A DNA stretch of 9,072 bases from Planctomycetota bacterium (GCA_021803885.1 JAJZKY010000153.1:1-9072); one strand, 5' to 3'. Counted from the stretch's first letter, positions 1 to 6,482 are shown. The notes: generated by a model not told the origin, from the sequence alone. A program made the numbers and translations.

Positions 1-996
1 GCCACTGCGGATGGACATGCCATGGCGTGGCGTGCCGGAGCGGTGCTGCGAAATATGGAAATGGTGCAGTTTCACCCCACCACCATTTACATAGCGGGTG
101 CCACCCGGTCACTGGTCAGCGAGGCGGTACGCGGTGAGGGGGCCACGTTAATCGATAAGACCGGGCAGCGTTTTATGACGATGTACCACCCGATGGCGGA
201 GCTGGCACCGCGGGATGTGGTATCACGATCTATTTTGGACCATATGGCCAAAACGCAGACGACTCACGTATTTTTAGATTGCCGACACATGTCACGGGAG
301 GCGTTTGCGGCCCGGTTTCCCGGTATCTTTGAGGTCTGTGAGAAGTTTGGTATTGATCCATCAAAACAACCTATCCCCGTGCATCCAAGTGCGCATTACA
401 TGGTAGGTGGCGTGGTATGCGATTTGGATGGGCTCACGACGGTTGAGAATCTCTATGCGGTAGGTGAGGTGTCTTACACTGGACTGCACGGTGCCAACCG
501 ACTGGCAAGTAATTCGCTGATTGAGGCGCTGGTTTTTGGCGAACGGGCGGGGCAGCATGTGCTCCGGTCGCTCACGCGGCAACCACGGTCTACGGTGGTG
601 CCGCGTTTGACAGCCGAGATTCCACAAAGCCAAAGGACCGAACTCGATATGCTGGATGTGCTAAGCTCGCTGCGGTCATTGATGTGGAGAAATGTCGGCG
701 TGGAACGGTTTGGCCCGCGCCTCGATGAATCGACAGAGATTATTGATTTTTGGAGTCGATACATCCTGGATAAAAGTTTTGATAAACCCGCCGGCTGGGA
801 ATTGCAGAATATGCTGCAGGTGGCACGCCTGATCGCGGTATCCGCCAATATGCGACAGGAAACGCGGGGCGTGCATTATCGAACCGATTTTCCGCAGTTG
901 GATGATCGCAATTGGCGATATCATCTGGACTGGCGGGCAAATTCGCCAATGGCTATTAAGTCGCCGGTGACGGACATCGCTGCCTCGGCGGCCTGA
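1..996 (+). CDS. nadB: L-aspartate oxidase, C-terminal part (5' end outside window)
   Basis: This is the flavoenzyme that oxidises L-aspartate to iminoaspartate, the first step of de novo NAD synthesis; NadA then uses the product. The reading frame is open from base 1, so the gene enters from the left. About 331 residues are present of the roughly 530 usual for the family, and the N-terminal FAD-binding Rossmann part is missing. Counting from the Met at base 22, the visible family motifs are QFHPT (His18), RGEGA (37-41), ELAPRD (60-65, the segment of the catalytic Arg), HYMVGG (His125), GEVSYTGLHGANR (148-160) and ASNSL. The C-terminal helical domain ends in the typical ETRGVHYRTDFP stretch. 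The aspartate-oxidase hallmark GEVSYTGLHGANR separates it from succinate dehydrogenase and fumarate reductase flavoproteins. The Met at 22 is internal, since the upstream codons (ATADGHA) fit the family. No nadA or nadC is visible in the window. Confidence 0.95.
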   Translation, partial: ATADGHAMAWRAGAVLRNMEMVQFHPTTIYIAGATRSLVSEAVRGEGATLIDKTGQRFMTMYHPMAELAPRDVVSRSILDHMAKTQTTHVFLDCRHMSREAFAARFPGIFEVCEKFGIDPSKQPIPVHPSAHYMVGGVVCDLDGLTTVENLYAVGEVSYTGLHGANRLASNSLIEALVFGERAGQHVLRSLTRQPRSTVVPRLTAEIPQSQRTELDMLDVLSSLRSLMWRNVGVERFGPRLDESTEIIDFWSRYILDKSFDKPAGWELQNMLQVARLIAVSANMRQETRGVHYRTDFPQLDDRNWRYHLDWRANSPMAIKSPVTDIAASAA

Positions 997-1020
997 TCGC
1001 CCCGGGCGACGATTCAATAC

Positions 1021-1025
1021 AGGAG
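1021..1025 (+). promoter_or_regulatory. Ribosome binding site of the YqgE/AlgH gene
   Basis: An AGGAG core lies 7 nt before the ATG at 1033. It fixes the start and shows that translation is initiated independently of nadB, which ends 36 nt upstream. Confidence 0.75.
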
Positions 1026-1032
1026 TTGTTAC

Positions 1033-1590
1033 ATGGCGGAATTACGCGGTCATTTGCTCATCGCCATGCCGGGGCTTTTGGACCCGAATTTTTACAGATC
1101 GGTGGTGCTGCTCGTTCGCCACGATGCCGATGGTGCAATGGGCATAATCCTTAACCGGCCACTGGATGTCACCATCAAGGATGCGTGGGCCAAGATTGAT
1201 GGCGGCGTTTGCAAAAACACCTCAAAATTGCACGCTGGCGGCCCATGCGCCGGGCCTTTGCTGGCTTTACACGATGGCCGTCAATTTGCCGACCAAGTCA
1301 TAGTGGATGGTCTGCATTATTCGATTGATGCGGATCACATCAAGCAAATTATCGAAAATGACATTCAGCCTTCGCGTTTTTTTGTGGGTAACGCAGGGTG
1401 GAGTCCCAACCAGTTGGAAACGGAAATTGAGTCGGGGTCATGGCTGACCTGCCCCGCGACTGAAACGGTGGCGCTCGGTGAAATTCAGCAGGATCGCGTG
1501 TGGATCATGCTGACCCGCATAGCGACCATGCGATCTGTCATGCCGCAATTATCAAGCCGCTTTGTTCCGGCCGACCCGCAGATGAATTGA
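1033..1590 (+). CDS. YqgE/AlgH family protein
   Basis: This 185-residue protein has the normal length for the YqgE/AlgH (DUF179) family of soluble cytoplasmic proteins. The biochemical role of the family is unclear; AlgH was linked to alginate regulation in Pseudomonas. Family features are the N-terminal GHLLIAMPGLLDPNF (6-20), the SVVLLVRH strand (23-30), DGAMGIILNRPL (33-44), a GGPC turn (69-72), GNAGWSPNQLETEI (119-132) with a following SGSWL, and VWIML near the C-terminus (156-160). There is no signal peptide or membrane segment. It starts 36 nt after nadB with a good RBS, so cotranscription with nadB is possible but not shown. The family is mostly found in Gram-negative-type bacteria, which helps place the organism. 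Confidence 0.93.
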   Translation: MAELRGHLLIAMPGLLDPNFYRSVVLLVRHDADGAMGIILNRPLDVTIKDAWAKIDGGVCKNTSKLHAGGPCAGPLLALHDGRQFADQVIVDGLHYSIDADHIKQIIENDIQPSRFFVGNAGWSPNQLETEIESGSWLTCPATETVALGEIQQDRVWIMLTRIATMRSVMPQLSSRFVPADPQMN

Positions 1591-1680
1591 CCCTGCGTAT
1601 TGTGGCTACCATTGATTCACTCAACGTAGGGAGTCCCGATCATCAAAAAAATTCAAAATTGAATGTCCCGCTTTTTCGGT

Positions 1681-1696
1681 CTCCATCGTCATGGAG
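1681..1696 (+). promoter_or_regulatory. Small hairpin in operon leader
   Basis: CTCCAT (1681-1686) and ATGGAG (1691-1696) form a perfect 6-bp stem around a 4-nt CGTC loop, 45 nt before the DGPF start codon. It has no T-run after it, so it is unlikely to be a terminator. It may be a leader RNA structure or chance. Confidence 0.35.
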
Positions 1697-1697
1697 T

Positions 1698-1720
1698 TGT
1701 CCGGACATGGTGTCCGGGCA
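1698..1720 (+). promoter_or_regulatory. Tandem TGTCCGG(A/G)CA boxes / hairpin before the DGPF gene
   Basis: TGTCCGGACA (1698-1707, itself a perfect palindrome) is repeated 3 nt later as TGTCCGGGCA (1711-1720), with 9 of 10 bases identical. The inner halves also pair as a hairpin: CCGGACA 1701-1707 with TGTCCGG 1711-1717, loop TGG. The element sits 8 nt before the RBS of the DGPF gene. It could be an operator read as DNA or a leader hairpin acting on translation. The function is inferred from structure and position only. Confidence 0.45.
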
Positions 1721-1727
1721 GTTTTAT

Positions 1728-1733
1728 AAGGAG
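1728..1733 (+). promoter_or_regulatory. Ribosome binding site of the DGPF gene
   Basis: AAGGAG lies 7 nt before the ATG at 1741. It decides the start: the reading frame is open from an ATG at 1663, but that one has no Shine-Dalgarno sequence and would add 26 residues unlike the family. Confidence 0.8.
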
Positions 1734-1740
1734 CCTGATC

Positions 1741-2154
1741 ATGGCATCGGATAACCAAAGCCCCACATTTATGCTGCTTTTTCGAGGAACAGACTGGCAT
1801 GCAGACATGTCCGCCACCGAAATTCAGCAAGGCGTTCAAGCGATGATGGATTGGATGGCCCGCCTCGCTGAGGAAGGAAAATTTATTTCCGCCCAGCCTT
1901 TGGAATTTGCCGGCATGCGGGTCAGCATGCGCAATAACGCCGTTGCGGTTGATGGGCCGTTTGCCGAATCCAAGGAAGCCATCGGCGGCTATACCATGGT
2001 AAAGGCACCCGACATAGATGCAGCGGTCGCAATTGCCCGCCAGTGCCCAATGTTGAAGCACGGCGTGACGGTTGAGGTTCGTCAAGTGGCCACGAGTTGT
2101 CCAGTCGCCAAGGCGCACAGCATGCACGTCGAGATGGCCGAGGTGATGGCGTAA
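1741..2154 (+). CDS. YCII/DGPF domain protein
   Basis: This 137-residue cytoplasmic protein belongs to the YCII-related (DGPF) family, small alpha/beta-barrel proteins with a ferredoxin-like fold. The hallmark DGPF occurs at residues 71-74 in VDGPFAES, followed by GGYTMVKA (82-89). The N-terminal strand FMLLFRG (10-16), the helix containing MMDWMARLAEEGKF (35-48) and the closing VEVRQV (111-116) all match the family pattern. The final 20 residues (CPVAKAHSMHVEMAEVMA) extend beyond the domain core. The family has no well-established enzyme activity, although such proteins are regularly encoded next to ECF42-type sigma factors, as here. It is the first gene of a three-gene operon; the VOC gene starts 65 nt downstream. 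Expression is probably controlled by the downstream sigma factor, which is inference from related systems. Confidence 0.9.
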   Translation: MASDNQSPTFMLLFRGTDWHADMSATEIQQGVQAMMDWMARLAEEGKFISAQPLEFAGMRVSMRNNAVAVDGPFAESKEAIGGYTMVKAPDIDAAVAIARQCPMLKHGVTVEVRQVATSCPVAKAHSMHVEMAEVMA

Positions 2155-2162
2155 GCGCCTGC

Positions 2163-2224
2163 GAATGGTTGTCGCGTTTATATGTCGATATCGGATTTTT
2201 GCGAAAGGAAGTATCTCAAATGGC
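2163..2224 (+). repeat. 62-nt repeat copy A (inverted with respect to 9011-9072)
   Basis: This block is exactly the reverse complement of 9011-9072. It spans nearly the whole gap between the DGPF and VOC genes, the VOC ribosome binding site, its ATG (2220) and the next two bases. Similarity continues with scattered mismatches to about 2239. It contains TGTCGA (2183-2188) and the 8-bp palindrome CGATATCG (2186-2193). The other copy runs into the window edge, so the repeat may be longer. Copy A starts only 8 nt after the DGPF stop codon. Confidence 0.9.
2183..2204 (+). promoter_or_regulatory. Possible ECF-type promoter inside repeat A
   Basis: TGTCGA at 2183-2188 resembles the -35 element I recall for ECF42 sigma-factor targets, with CGA at 2202-2204 as a possible -10 core. 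The 13-nt spacing is shorter than usual for ECF promoters, and the putative -10 lies against the Shine-Dalgarno sequence. This makes it a tentative call. If real, it would be an internal promoter for the VOC and sigma genes. Confidence 0.25.
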
Positions 2225-2657
2225 CGGTAAAAATGCCCTTAGCCTCAGCCCCTACGTGTGGTCCTACAACGGACGGTGCGAAGAAGCTATTGCGCTGTAT
2301 TGCAAAGTGTTGGATGCCAAGGTCGTCGTAAAAATGCGTTACAGCGACCATCCCAACGCAGAAGCCGAATTCCGTGCACGACCGGAAGTAAATCTGCATG
2401 CGATTATGCATGCGCAACTGGAAATTGGCGGTACCTCGCTCATGATGTCGGACGGAGGCCCTGGCACCGCGGTAAAGCCGCAGGGATTCAGCCTGGCGCT
2501 CATGATTGATAGTGAGTCCGAGGCCCAGAGGATATTCAGTGCTTTGAGTGAAGGCGGCAGCGTCGTGCAGCCCATGGAGAAAACCTTTTTTTCGCCGAAG
2601 TTTGGGATGTGTAAGGATCGCTACGGCGTGGGTTGGACAGTCGTAACATCCAATTAA
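2220..2657 (+). CDS. PhnB-like VOC-family protein (glyoxalase/bleomycin-resistance fold)
   Basis: This is a 145-residue protein of the vicinal-oxygen-chelate superfamily, PhnB/YjdN (3-demethylubiquinone-methyltransferase-like) branch. Visible motifs are PYVWSYNGRCEEAIALY (11-27), MHAQLEIGG (63-71), LMMSDGGPG (74-82), SLALMID (91-97), LSEGGSVVQPM (109-119) and FSPKFGMCKDRYGVGW (124-139), the usual order for a single-chain PhnB-like fold. No substrate can be assigned. The frame is open further upstream to 2097, but the ATG at 2220 has a good GAAAGGAAG Shine-Dalgarno sequence (around 2203-2211), and the family N-terminus begins here. It lies between the DGPF gene and the sigma gene, the common content of ECF42 cassettes. 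Its whole 5' region is duplicated at the window's right end. Confidence 0.9.
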   Translation: MAGKNALSLSPYVWSYNGRCEEAIALYCKVLDAKVVVKMRYSDHPNAEAEFRARPEVNLHAIMHAQLEIGGTSLMMSDGGPGTAVKPQGFSLALMIDSESEAQRIFSALSEGGSVVQPMEKTFFSPKFGMCKDRYGVGWTVVTSN

Positions 2658-2671
2658 TGTTTAAGCGATAA

Positions 2672-4018
2672 ATGACCATGTTGGCTGCCGGGGATGATAA
2701 ATTGGGCGAGTGGCAGGATGTGAAAGCTGAAACTCGGCCCGATGCCGCGACGCGGTCAAATCCAACCACGGGATTGATAGAGAACCTTTTCCGCCGCGAA
2801 TATGGCCGACTGACGGCCATCCTGCTGCGCACCTTCGGCATGCAACACCTCAACGCCATTGAGGATGCCGTGCAGGAGGCCCTTCTGCGGGCGCTGAGCG
2901 TATGGCCCTATTATGGCCTTCCGCGCGATCCGACGGCCTGGCTGTATCAGACAGCGCGGCGCGTCATGCTGGATGTCCTTAAACATGGGCGGCTGGTGAA
3001 CGCCAAAAATGCCCAGGTGGCGGCATATCACAAACTTTTTGAGAATTTGCCGGCTGATCATGAGGTGTTAGAGGCATATCAGCGCGACAGTCAACTGCGC
3101 GTGATCTTTCTTTGCGCTCATCCTCAATTGAGCCGGGAATTGCAGCTTACATTGACATTAAAAATGGTTGGCGGATTTGGCGTCACTGAGATAAGCCAGG
3201 CGCTGCTGGCATCGCCCGCGGCTGTGAAGCGCCGAATCAGCCGGGCGCTGGCCATTCTCCGCGCCACCGACGCACCTTGCGACTTGCCCGGTGCCGCTGA
3301 TTTAAATTCACGTATGGATGCGGTTCTGACAACCATTTATCTAATGTTTAATGAGGGATACAAAGCAGCCGCAGGCAAACGCCTGACACGGCCGGAACTT
3401 TGCGAAGAGGCGGTGCGATTGGCCGAATTGCTGCTTGACGGATTCCCGGACCGGCGGCCCATCATTGACGCATTACTCGCACTGATGTACCTGAATCTTG
3501 GTCGCTTTGCCGCGCGAACGGGGGATTTGGGCGATCTTCTGCCGATGGAGGAGCAAGATCGAAAGCGCTGGGATCAGAGCCTGATAGCGAGCGGCATCCT
3601 TCATCTAAGGCGTTCCGCCGTCGGCGACCTGGTGAGCCGCTATCACATCGAGGCGGCGATTGCGGCATGTCACTGCGCGGCTGGCGAGTACCGCCTAACA
3701 GACTGGCCACGGATATTGCATCTTTACGACCAACTCGCGACGTTGGCACCAACGCCGATTGTCAGACTGAATCGGTCGGTGGCTATCTTCAAGGCGCGCG
3801 GTGCCCGTGAGGCGTTCGAGGCGCTCAAAGAGATTGGGGACGAAAAGGCGATGGATGGATATTATCTTTTTCATGCTGTGCGCGGTGAGTTCCTTGCGAA
3901 TCTTGGCGATTTTCCGGCCGCCTGCGAGGCGCTGACGACGGCGATACATCTTTGCCACAACCAGATCGAATGTGATTTGCTCGTAAAAAAGCGGCAGCGG
4001 CTTACGATGCCGCGCTGA
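2672..4018 (+). CDS. ECF42-type RNA polymerase sigma factor with C-terminal TPR-like extension
   Basis: This 448-residue sigma factor is about twice the size of a simple ECF sigma. Region 2 is at about residues 38-107 (LFRREYGRLTAILLRTFG, AIEDAVQEALLRAL, DPTAWLYQTARR). Region 4 is at about 140-197 (LTLTLKMVGGFGVTEISQAL, then AAVKRRISRALAILR). From about 215 comes the long extension typical of this group: TIYLMFNEGYKAA (221-233), LCEEAVRLAELLLDGFPD (243-260), and the hallmark YHIEAAIAACHCAAGEY / LTDWPRILHLYDQL / IVRLNRSVAI (324-372), followed by TPR-like helices. About 35 poorly conserved residues precede region 2. Two ATGs (2672, 2678) are candidates and neither has a strong Shine-Dalgarno sequence, so translation may depend on coupling to the VOC gene, which ends 14 nt upstream. 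No anti-sigma factor is visible, as expected for this group, where the extension is thought to regulate activity. The signal it senses is unknown. Confidence 0.93.
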   Translation: MTMLAAGDDKLGEWQDVKAETRPDAATRSNPTTGLIENLFRREYGRLTAILLRTFGMQHLNAIEDAVQEALLRALSVWPYYGLPRDPTAWLYQTARRVMLDVLKHGRLVNAKNAQVAAYHKLFENLPADHEVLEAYQRDSQLRVIFLCAHPQLSRELQLTLTLKMVGGFGVTEISQALLASPAAVKRRISRALAILRATDAPCDLPGAADLNSRMDAVLTTIYLMFNEGYKAAAGKRLTRPELCEEAVRLAELLLDGFPDRRPIIDALLALMYLNLGRFAARTGDLGDLLPMEEQDRKRWDQSLIASGILHLRRSAVGDLVSRYHIEAAIAACHCAAGEYRLTDWPRILHLYDQLATLAPTPIVRLNRSVAIFKARGAREAFEALKEIGDEKAMDGYYLFHAVRGEFLANLGDFPAACEALTTAIHLCHNQIECDLLVKKRQRLTMPR

Positions 4019-4067
4019 TAATACACAAATTAAGAGCTGATGACCATCGGCGGCAGCATGTCGCGAT

Positions 4068-4107
4068 CACGACGCGCACGGCTTTCGTTTGTGCGGTCGT
4101 GCTTTTT
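4068..4107 (+). terminator. Rho-independent terminator after the sigma-factor operon
   Basis: The 5' arm CACGAC (4068-4073) plus CGCAC (4075-4079) pairs fully with GTGCGGTCGTG (4091-4101). This gives 11 bp with a single bulged G (4074) and an 11-nt loop. A TTTTT run follows at 4103-4107. It lies 49 nt after the sigma stop codon and ends the DGPF-VOC-sigma transcript. Confidence 0.85.
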
Positions 4108-4237
4108 CCCAAGCGGTGTCCCTGCCAACATTCACCCGCGAAGCAGATATCGGTGCACCAACAGGAAAAACCCTGGCTGACTTCAAAGGCAGTGCGAGGG
4201 GGAGTTGCGCCTTGAGCAGGCATGTCACGGGTGCCAT

Positions 4238-4264
4238 TTGATGGTATGGTATGGGGCTTAGAAT
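4238..4264 (+). promoter_or_regulatory. Possible sigma-70-type promoter of the ABC exporter
   Basis: TTGATG (4238-4243) and TAGAAT (4259-4264) are separated by 15 nt, or 16 nt if the -35 is read as TTTGAT. The pair lies 30 nt before the exporter ATG and after the upstream terminator, where a promoter is needed. The spacing is slightly short. Nothing else convincing was found in the 187 nt between the terminator and the exporter start. Confidence 0.4.
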
Positions 4265-4294
4265 TGCGGGGCGAGTGCGCGGTCCGAGGAGTAG

Positions 4295-6421
4295 ATGAAA
4301 CCACTGCTAAGAGTATTGATGGGTGTCTGGCCCTATCGCTGGCGAGTCGTATTGGGGCTGCTTTGCGCACTGGGGGTCGGGTTGTCGTATGCATCGGGCA
4401 TTGCGACGTTGCTGCCGGTGATGAAAATATTTATTTCAACGCAAGGTGTGCATGGATGGGCAGATCAGGCAGCCGCGGAAAGCCGCCTGCACATGGGGTT
4501 GATGAATCTGGATCAATCGGTGCATGCCAAGACTTTGGCGATCATCATTTCCCGCGCTGGCCAGAGTGCACCTGCCCCCCTGACTAAACTAAGCCCCGGA
4601 GACCGCATCACCCGCGTCGCGGTGCTTTCCGCGCACGGGGCGACGAAAATATCAAGCCATCACTGGCAGGGGATGATGCGTATTCTGGCGCACGTAGCCG
4701 ACTATACCCCGGTTCAAATGACCATTGCGTCCAGTAGCGGCGCGGTAATTGCCTCTCCCACCATCAAGATGCCAGGTACGCATTGGTACATGTGGACATT
4801 TGTGGATGCCATCAGTGCCCTGCCGCAAAGCCGCTGGTGGTGCCTGCTATGGGTGATTGTGCTGTTCATTGTTTTGTGCGTGGTGGGGAGCGCATTTCGG
4901 TATATGCAGCAGTACATCAGCATGACGCTGGCGGCCAAGGTGGTGATTAATCTGCGGCGACGGATGCACAATCGCATATTGCAACTGCCGGTGCAGTATT
5001 TCTCGGCCCATGGGACAACGGACCTGACAAGCCGTCTTACGCAGGACACTAACACGCTGACAGAAGGGCTTACCACCTTGCTGGGCAAGACGATGCTTGA
5101 ACCAATGAAGGCGCTGGCGGTGGGAATCGTGGCGTTGCTGATCGACTGGCGAATATGCGTTGGCACGATGGTGATCCTGCCAATAATCGGTGTGATTATC
5201 CGAAAATTTTCCAAGCGGATGCGGCGCGCCAGCCGTAAGGGATTGGAAAAATGGTCGGATATGATGGGGATCATCAGCGAGACGCTGCTCGGTATCAGGA
5301 TTGTCAAAGCCCACAATGGCCAGGGTTATGAGCGGCGGCGGTTCACCAAGGTCAATCGCCATCTGTATCAGCAGCAGGCGCGGCTGGCGCACTATACATC
5401 GCTGTCGCGGCCCACCATTGAAACCTTGACGATCGTACTTGGATGCATTCCGGTATTAATTGCGGCCAAGCTGGTGCTAAGCCATTCCATCAATCGCGAT
5501 TCATTTATTTTTCTGCTGGCTTGCTTCGCAGCCATCTTTGAGCCATTACGAAAACTCTCAGACGTCAATTCCAAATTGCAACAGTCCAACGCGTCAGCGA
5601 CCCGCATTTTTGAAATTATTGACGAACCAGTCGAGCAGGATGGCAGTCCGCCGCTACCTTCGTTGCCGCGCTTGTCGAAAGAAATAGCGTTCGAGAATAT
5701 TTCGTTTACTTACGAGAGTTCAAAACAGCCGGTGCTGCAGGAGATTAATTTCACCGTACAGAAGGGGCAGACGGCGGCGATTGTCGGCGCAAATGGCTCG
5801 GGGAAGTCGACATTACTTTCGCTGATACCGCGACTGCTGACACCAACCGGCGGGCGAATATTGATCGATTCTGTGGATACTTCCAAGGTTTCGCTTAAAT
5901 CATTGCGTAAGCATATTGGATTGGTGACACAGGATACGATTCTCTTTGCTGACACTGTCTATAACAACATTGCCTATGCCGCGCCGCATGCTGACCGGGA
6001 GGCCGTGCTGGCAGCGAGTCGCCAAAGCTACGCCGATGAATTTATATCGCAGTTGCCCGAGGGGTATAACACCATGGTGGGCCAATCGGGTGTGCGTTTG
6101 TCGGGCGGCCAGCGCCAGCGAATTGCGATTGCGCGGGCGATACTGCGCGATCCGGCCATATTGCTTTTGGATGAGGCGATGAGCCAGATTGATGCCGACA
6201 GCGAGCAGAAAATCAATTTGGCATTGAAAGAATTTATGCGCAGCCGCACCACCTTTGTGATTGCCCACCGCTTAAGCACCATAGCAGGGGCAGACCTTAT
6301 CGTGTGCCTTGATTACGGTCGCGTGATTGGTCTGGGAACGCACCAGCAGTTGCTGGCCGAGTGCGCTGGTTACCGTCGGCTTTGTGAGAGCCAATTCGCC
6401 GCCGAACCCGCGACGGTTTAG
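4295..6421 (+). CDS. MsbA-like ABC exporter half-transporter (fused membrane and ATPase domains)
   Basis: This 708-residue inner-membrane ABC half-transporter presumably works as a homodimer; the substrate is unknown, with lipid or drug export most likely by analogy to MsbA. The first membrane segment (about 17-46) is followed by an unusually long extracytoplasmic loop of about 130 residues (about 50-180). The second segment is at about 183-202, and the rest of the exporter membrane domain runs to about 435. The ATPase domain (about 463-700) is complete: Walker A GANGSGKST (498-506), Q-loop Gln546 in VTQD, signature LSGGQ (602-606), Walker B ILLLDE (622-627) and H-loop His658. The D-loop reads SQID (630-633) instead of the usual SALD. 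Family members are mostly about 580-600 residues; the surplus is the loop, which resembles a PDZ domain. GAGGAG at 4286-4291 is the Shine-Dalgarno sequence, only 3 nt from the ATG, which is short. An in-frame ATG at 4319 is a less likely alternative. Confidence 0.93.
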   Translation: MKPLLRVLMGVWPYRWRVVLGLLCALGVGLSYASGIATLLPVMKIFISTQGVHGWADQAAAESRLHMGLMNLDQSVHAKTLAIIISRAGQSAPAPLTKLSPGDRITRVAVLSAHGATKISSHHWQGMMRILAHVADYTPVQMTIASSSGAVIASPTIKMPGTHWYMWTFVDAISALPQSRWWCLLWVIVLFIVLCVVGSAFRYMQQYISMTLAAKVVINLRRRMHNRILQLPVQYFSAHGTTDLTSRLTQDTNTLTEGLTTLLGKTMLEPMKALAVGIVALLIDWRICVGTMVILPIIGVIIRKFSKRMRRASRKGLEKWSDMMGIISETLLGIRIVKAHNGQGYERRRFTKVNRHLYQQQARLAHYTSLSRPTIETLTIVLGCIPVLIAAKLVLSHSINRDSFIFLLACFAAIFEPLRKLSDVNSKLQQSNASATRIFEIIDEPVEQDGSPPLPSLPRLSKEIAFENISFTYESSKQPVLQEINFTVQKGQTAAIVGANGSGKSTLLSLIPRLLTPTGGRILIDSVDTSKVSLKSLRKHIGLVTQDTILFADTVYNNIAYAAPHADREAVLAASRQSYADEFISQLPEGYNTMVGQSGVRLSGGQRQRIAIARAILRDPAILLLDEAMSQIDADSEQKINLALKEFMRSRTTFVIAHRLSTIAGADLIVCLDYGRVIGLGTHQQLLAECAGYRRLCESQFAAEPATV
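4565..4774 (+). other. PDZ-like segment in the first extracytoplasmic loop of the ABC exporter
   Basis: Residues about 91-160 of the exporter read like a compact PDZ domain. LTKLSPGDRITRV (96-108) matches the PDZ pattern L-x-x-G-D-x-I-x-x-V. Next comes a short turn, KISSHHWQGMMRIL (118-131) in the place of the PDZ helix, and PVQMTIASSSGAVIASPTI (139-157) resembling the last strands. The segment sits between membrane segments 1 and 2 and would face the periplasm. The assignment is from pattern resemblance only. Confidence 0.5.
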
Positions 6422-6467
6422 TGCCCGGTTACTGCACTGATTCGATGTCACCTTCGGCAGCATCGGC

Positions 6468-6473
6468 TATACT
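6468..6473 (+). promoter_or_regulatory. -10-like box just before dihydroorotase
   Basis: TATACT, a good -10 hexamer, ends 9 nt before the pyrC ATG (6483). A start about 7 nt downstream would give an almost leaderless mRNA. No good -35 is visible 17 nt upstream (6445-6450 is ATGTCA), and only a weak AGAAG (6476-6480) could serve as Shine-Dalgarno. Readthrough from the exporter gene, which ends 61 nt upstream, is the alternative. Confidence 0.4.
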
Positions 6474-6482
6474 GCAGAAGTT

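Larger units (their letters stand above)
1591..1740 (+). other. Leader / intergenic region before the DGPF-VOC-sigma operon
   Basis: This 150-nt gap separates the YqgE/AlgH gene from the DGPF gene and is the natural place for the operon promoter. A loose 8-bp pairing with one G-T pair (1591-1598 with 1624-1631) follows the YqgE stop but has no T-tract, so it is not a convincing terminator. An AT-rich imperfect palindrome lies at 1651-1664. Two tight hairpins follow, at 1681-1696 and 1699-1719. I see no convincing sigma-70 -35/-10 pair and no TGTCGA box. Confidence 0.5.

Noticed and set aside
1591..1631. Pairing after the YqgE stop codon as a terminator
   Set aside because: The 8-bp stem has a G-T pair and a 25-nt loop and is not followed by a T-run on the + strand. 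The A-run nearby does not serve a minus-strand gene.
1663..1740. Upstream ATG extending the DGPF protein by 26 residues
   Set aside because: It has no Shine-Dalgarno sequence, the added residues are unlike the family, and the stretch contains the leader hairpins. The ATG at 1741 has AAGGAG at the right distance.
2097..2219. Upstream in-frame start of the VOC gene overlapping the DGPF gene
   Set aside because: The added 41 residues are out-of-frame DGPF sequence plus intergenic DNA. The ATG at 2220 has the RBS and the family N-terminus.
4044..4242. Stop-free stretch with a thioredoxin-like phrase (GKTLADFKG) between terminator and exporter
   Set aside because: The resemblance to the redoxin pattern is confined to a few residues. 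There is no credible ATG or RBS and no CxxC, and the frame runs through the terminator. It is too weak to call a pseudogene.
4222..4587. 121-codon + strand reading frame overlapping the start of the ABC exporter
   Set aside because: It is mostly a different-frame shadow of the exporter, shows no recognisable family, and would displace a gene with complete motifs.
4714..5392. Long minus-strand reading frames inside the ABC exporter
   Set aside because: They overlap the exporter's membrane domain in antisense and show no domain or plausible RBS. They are shadows of biased codon use.
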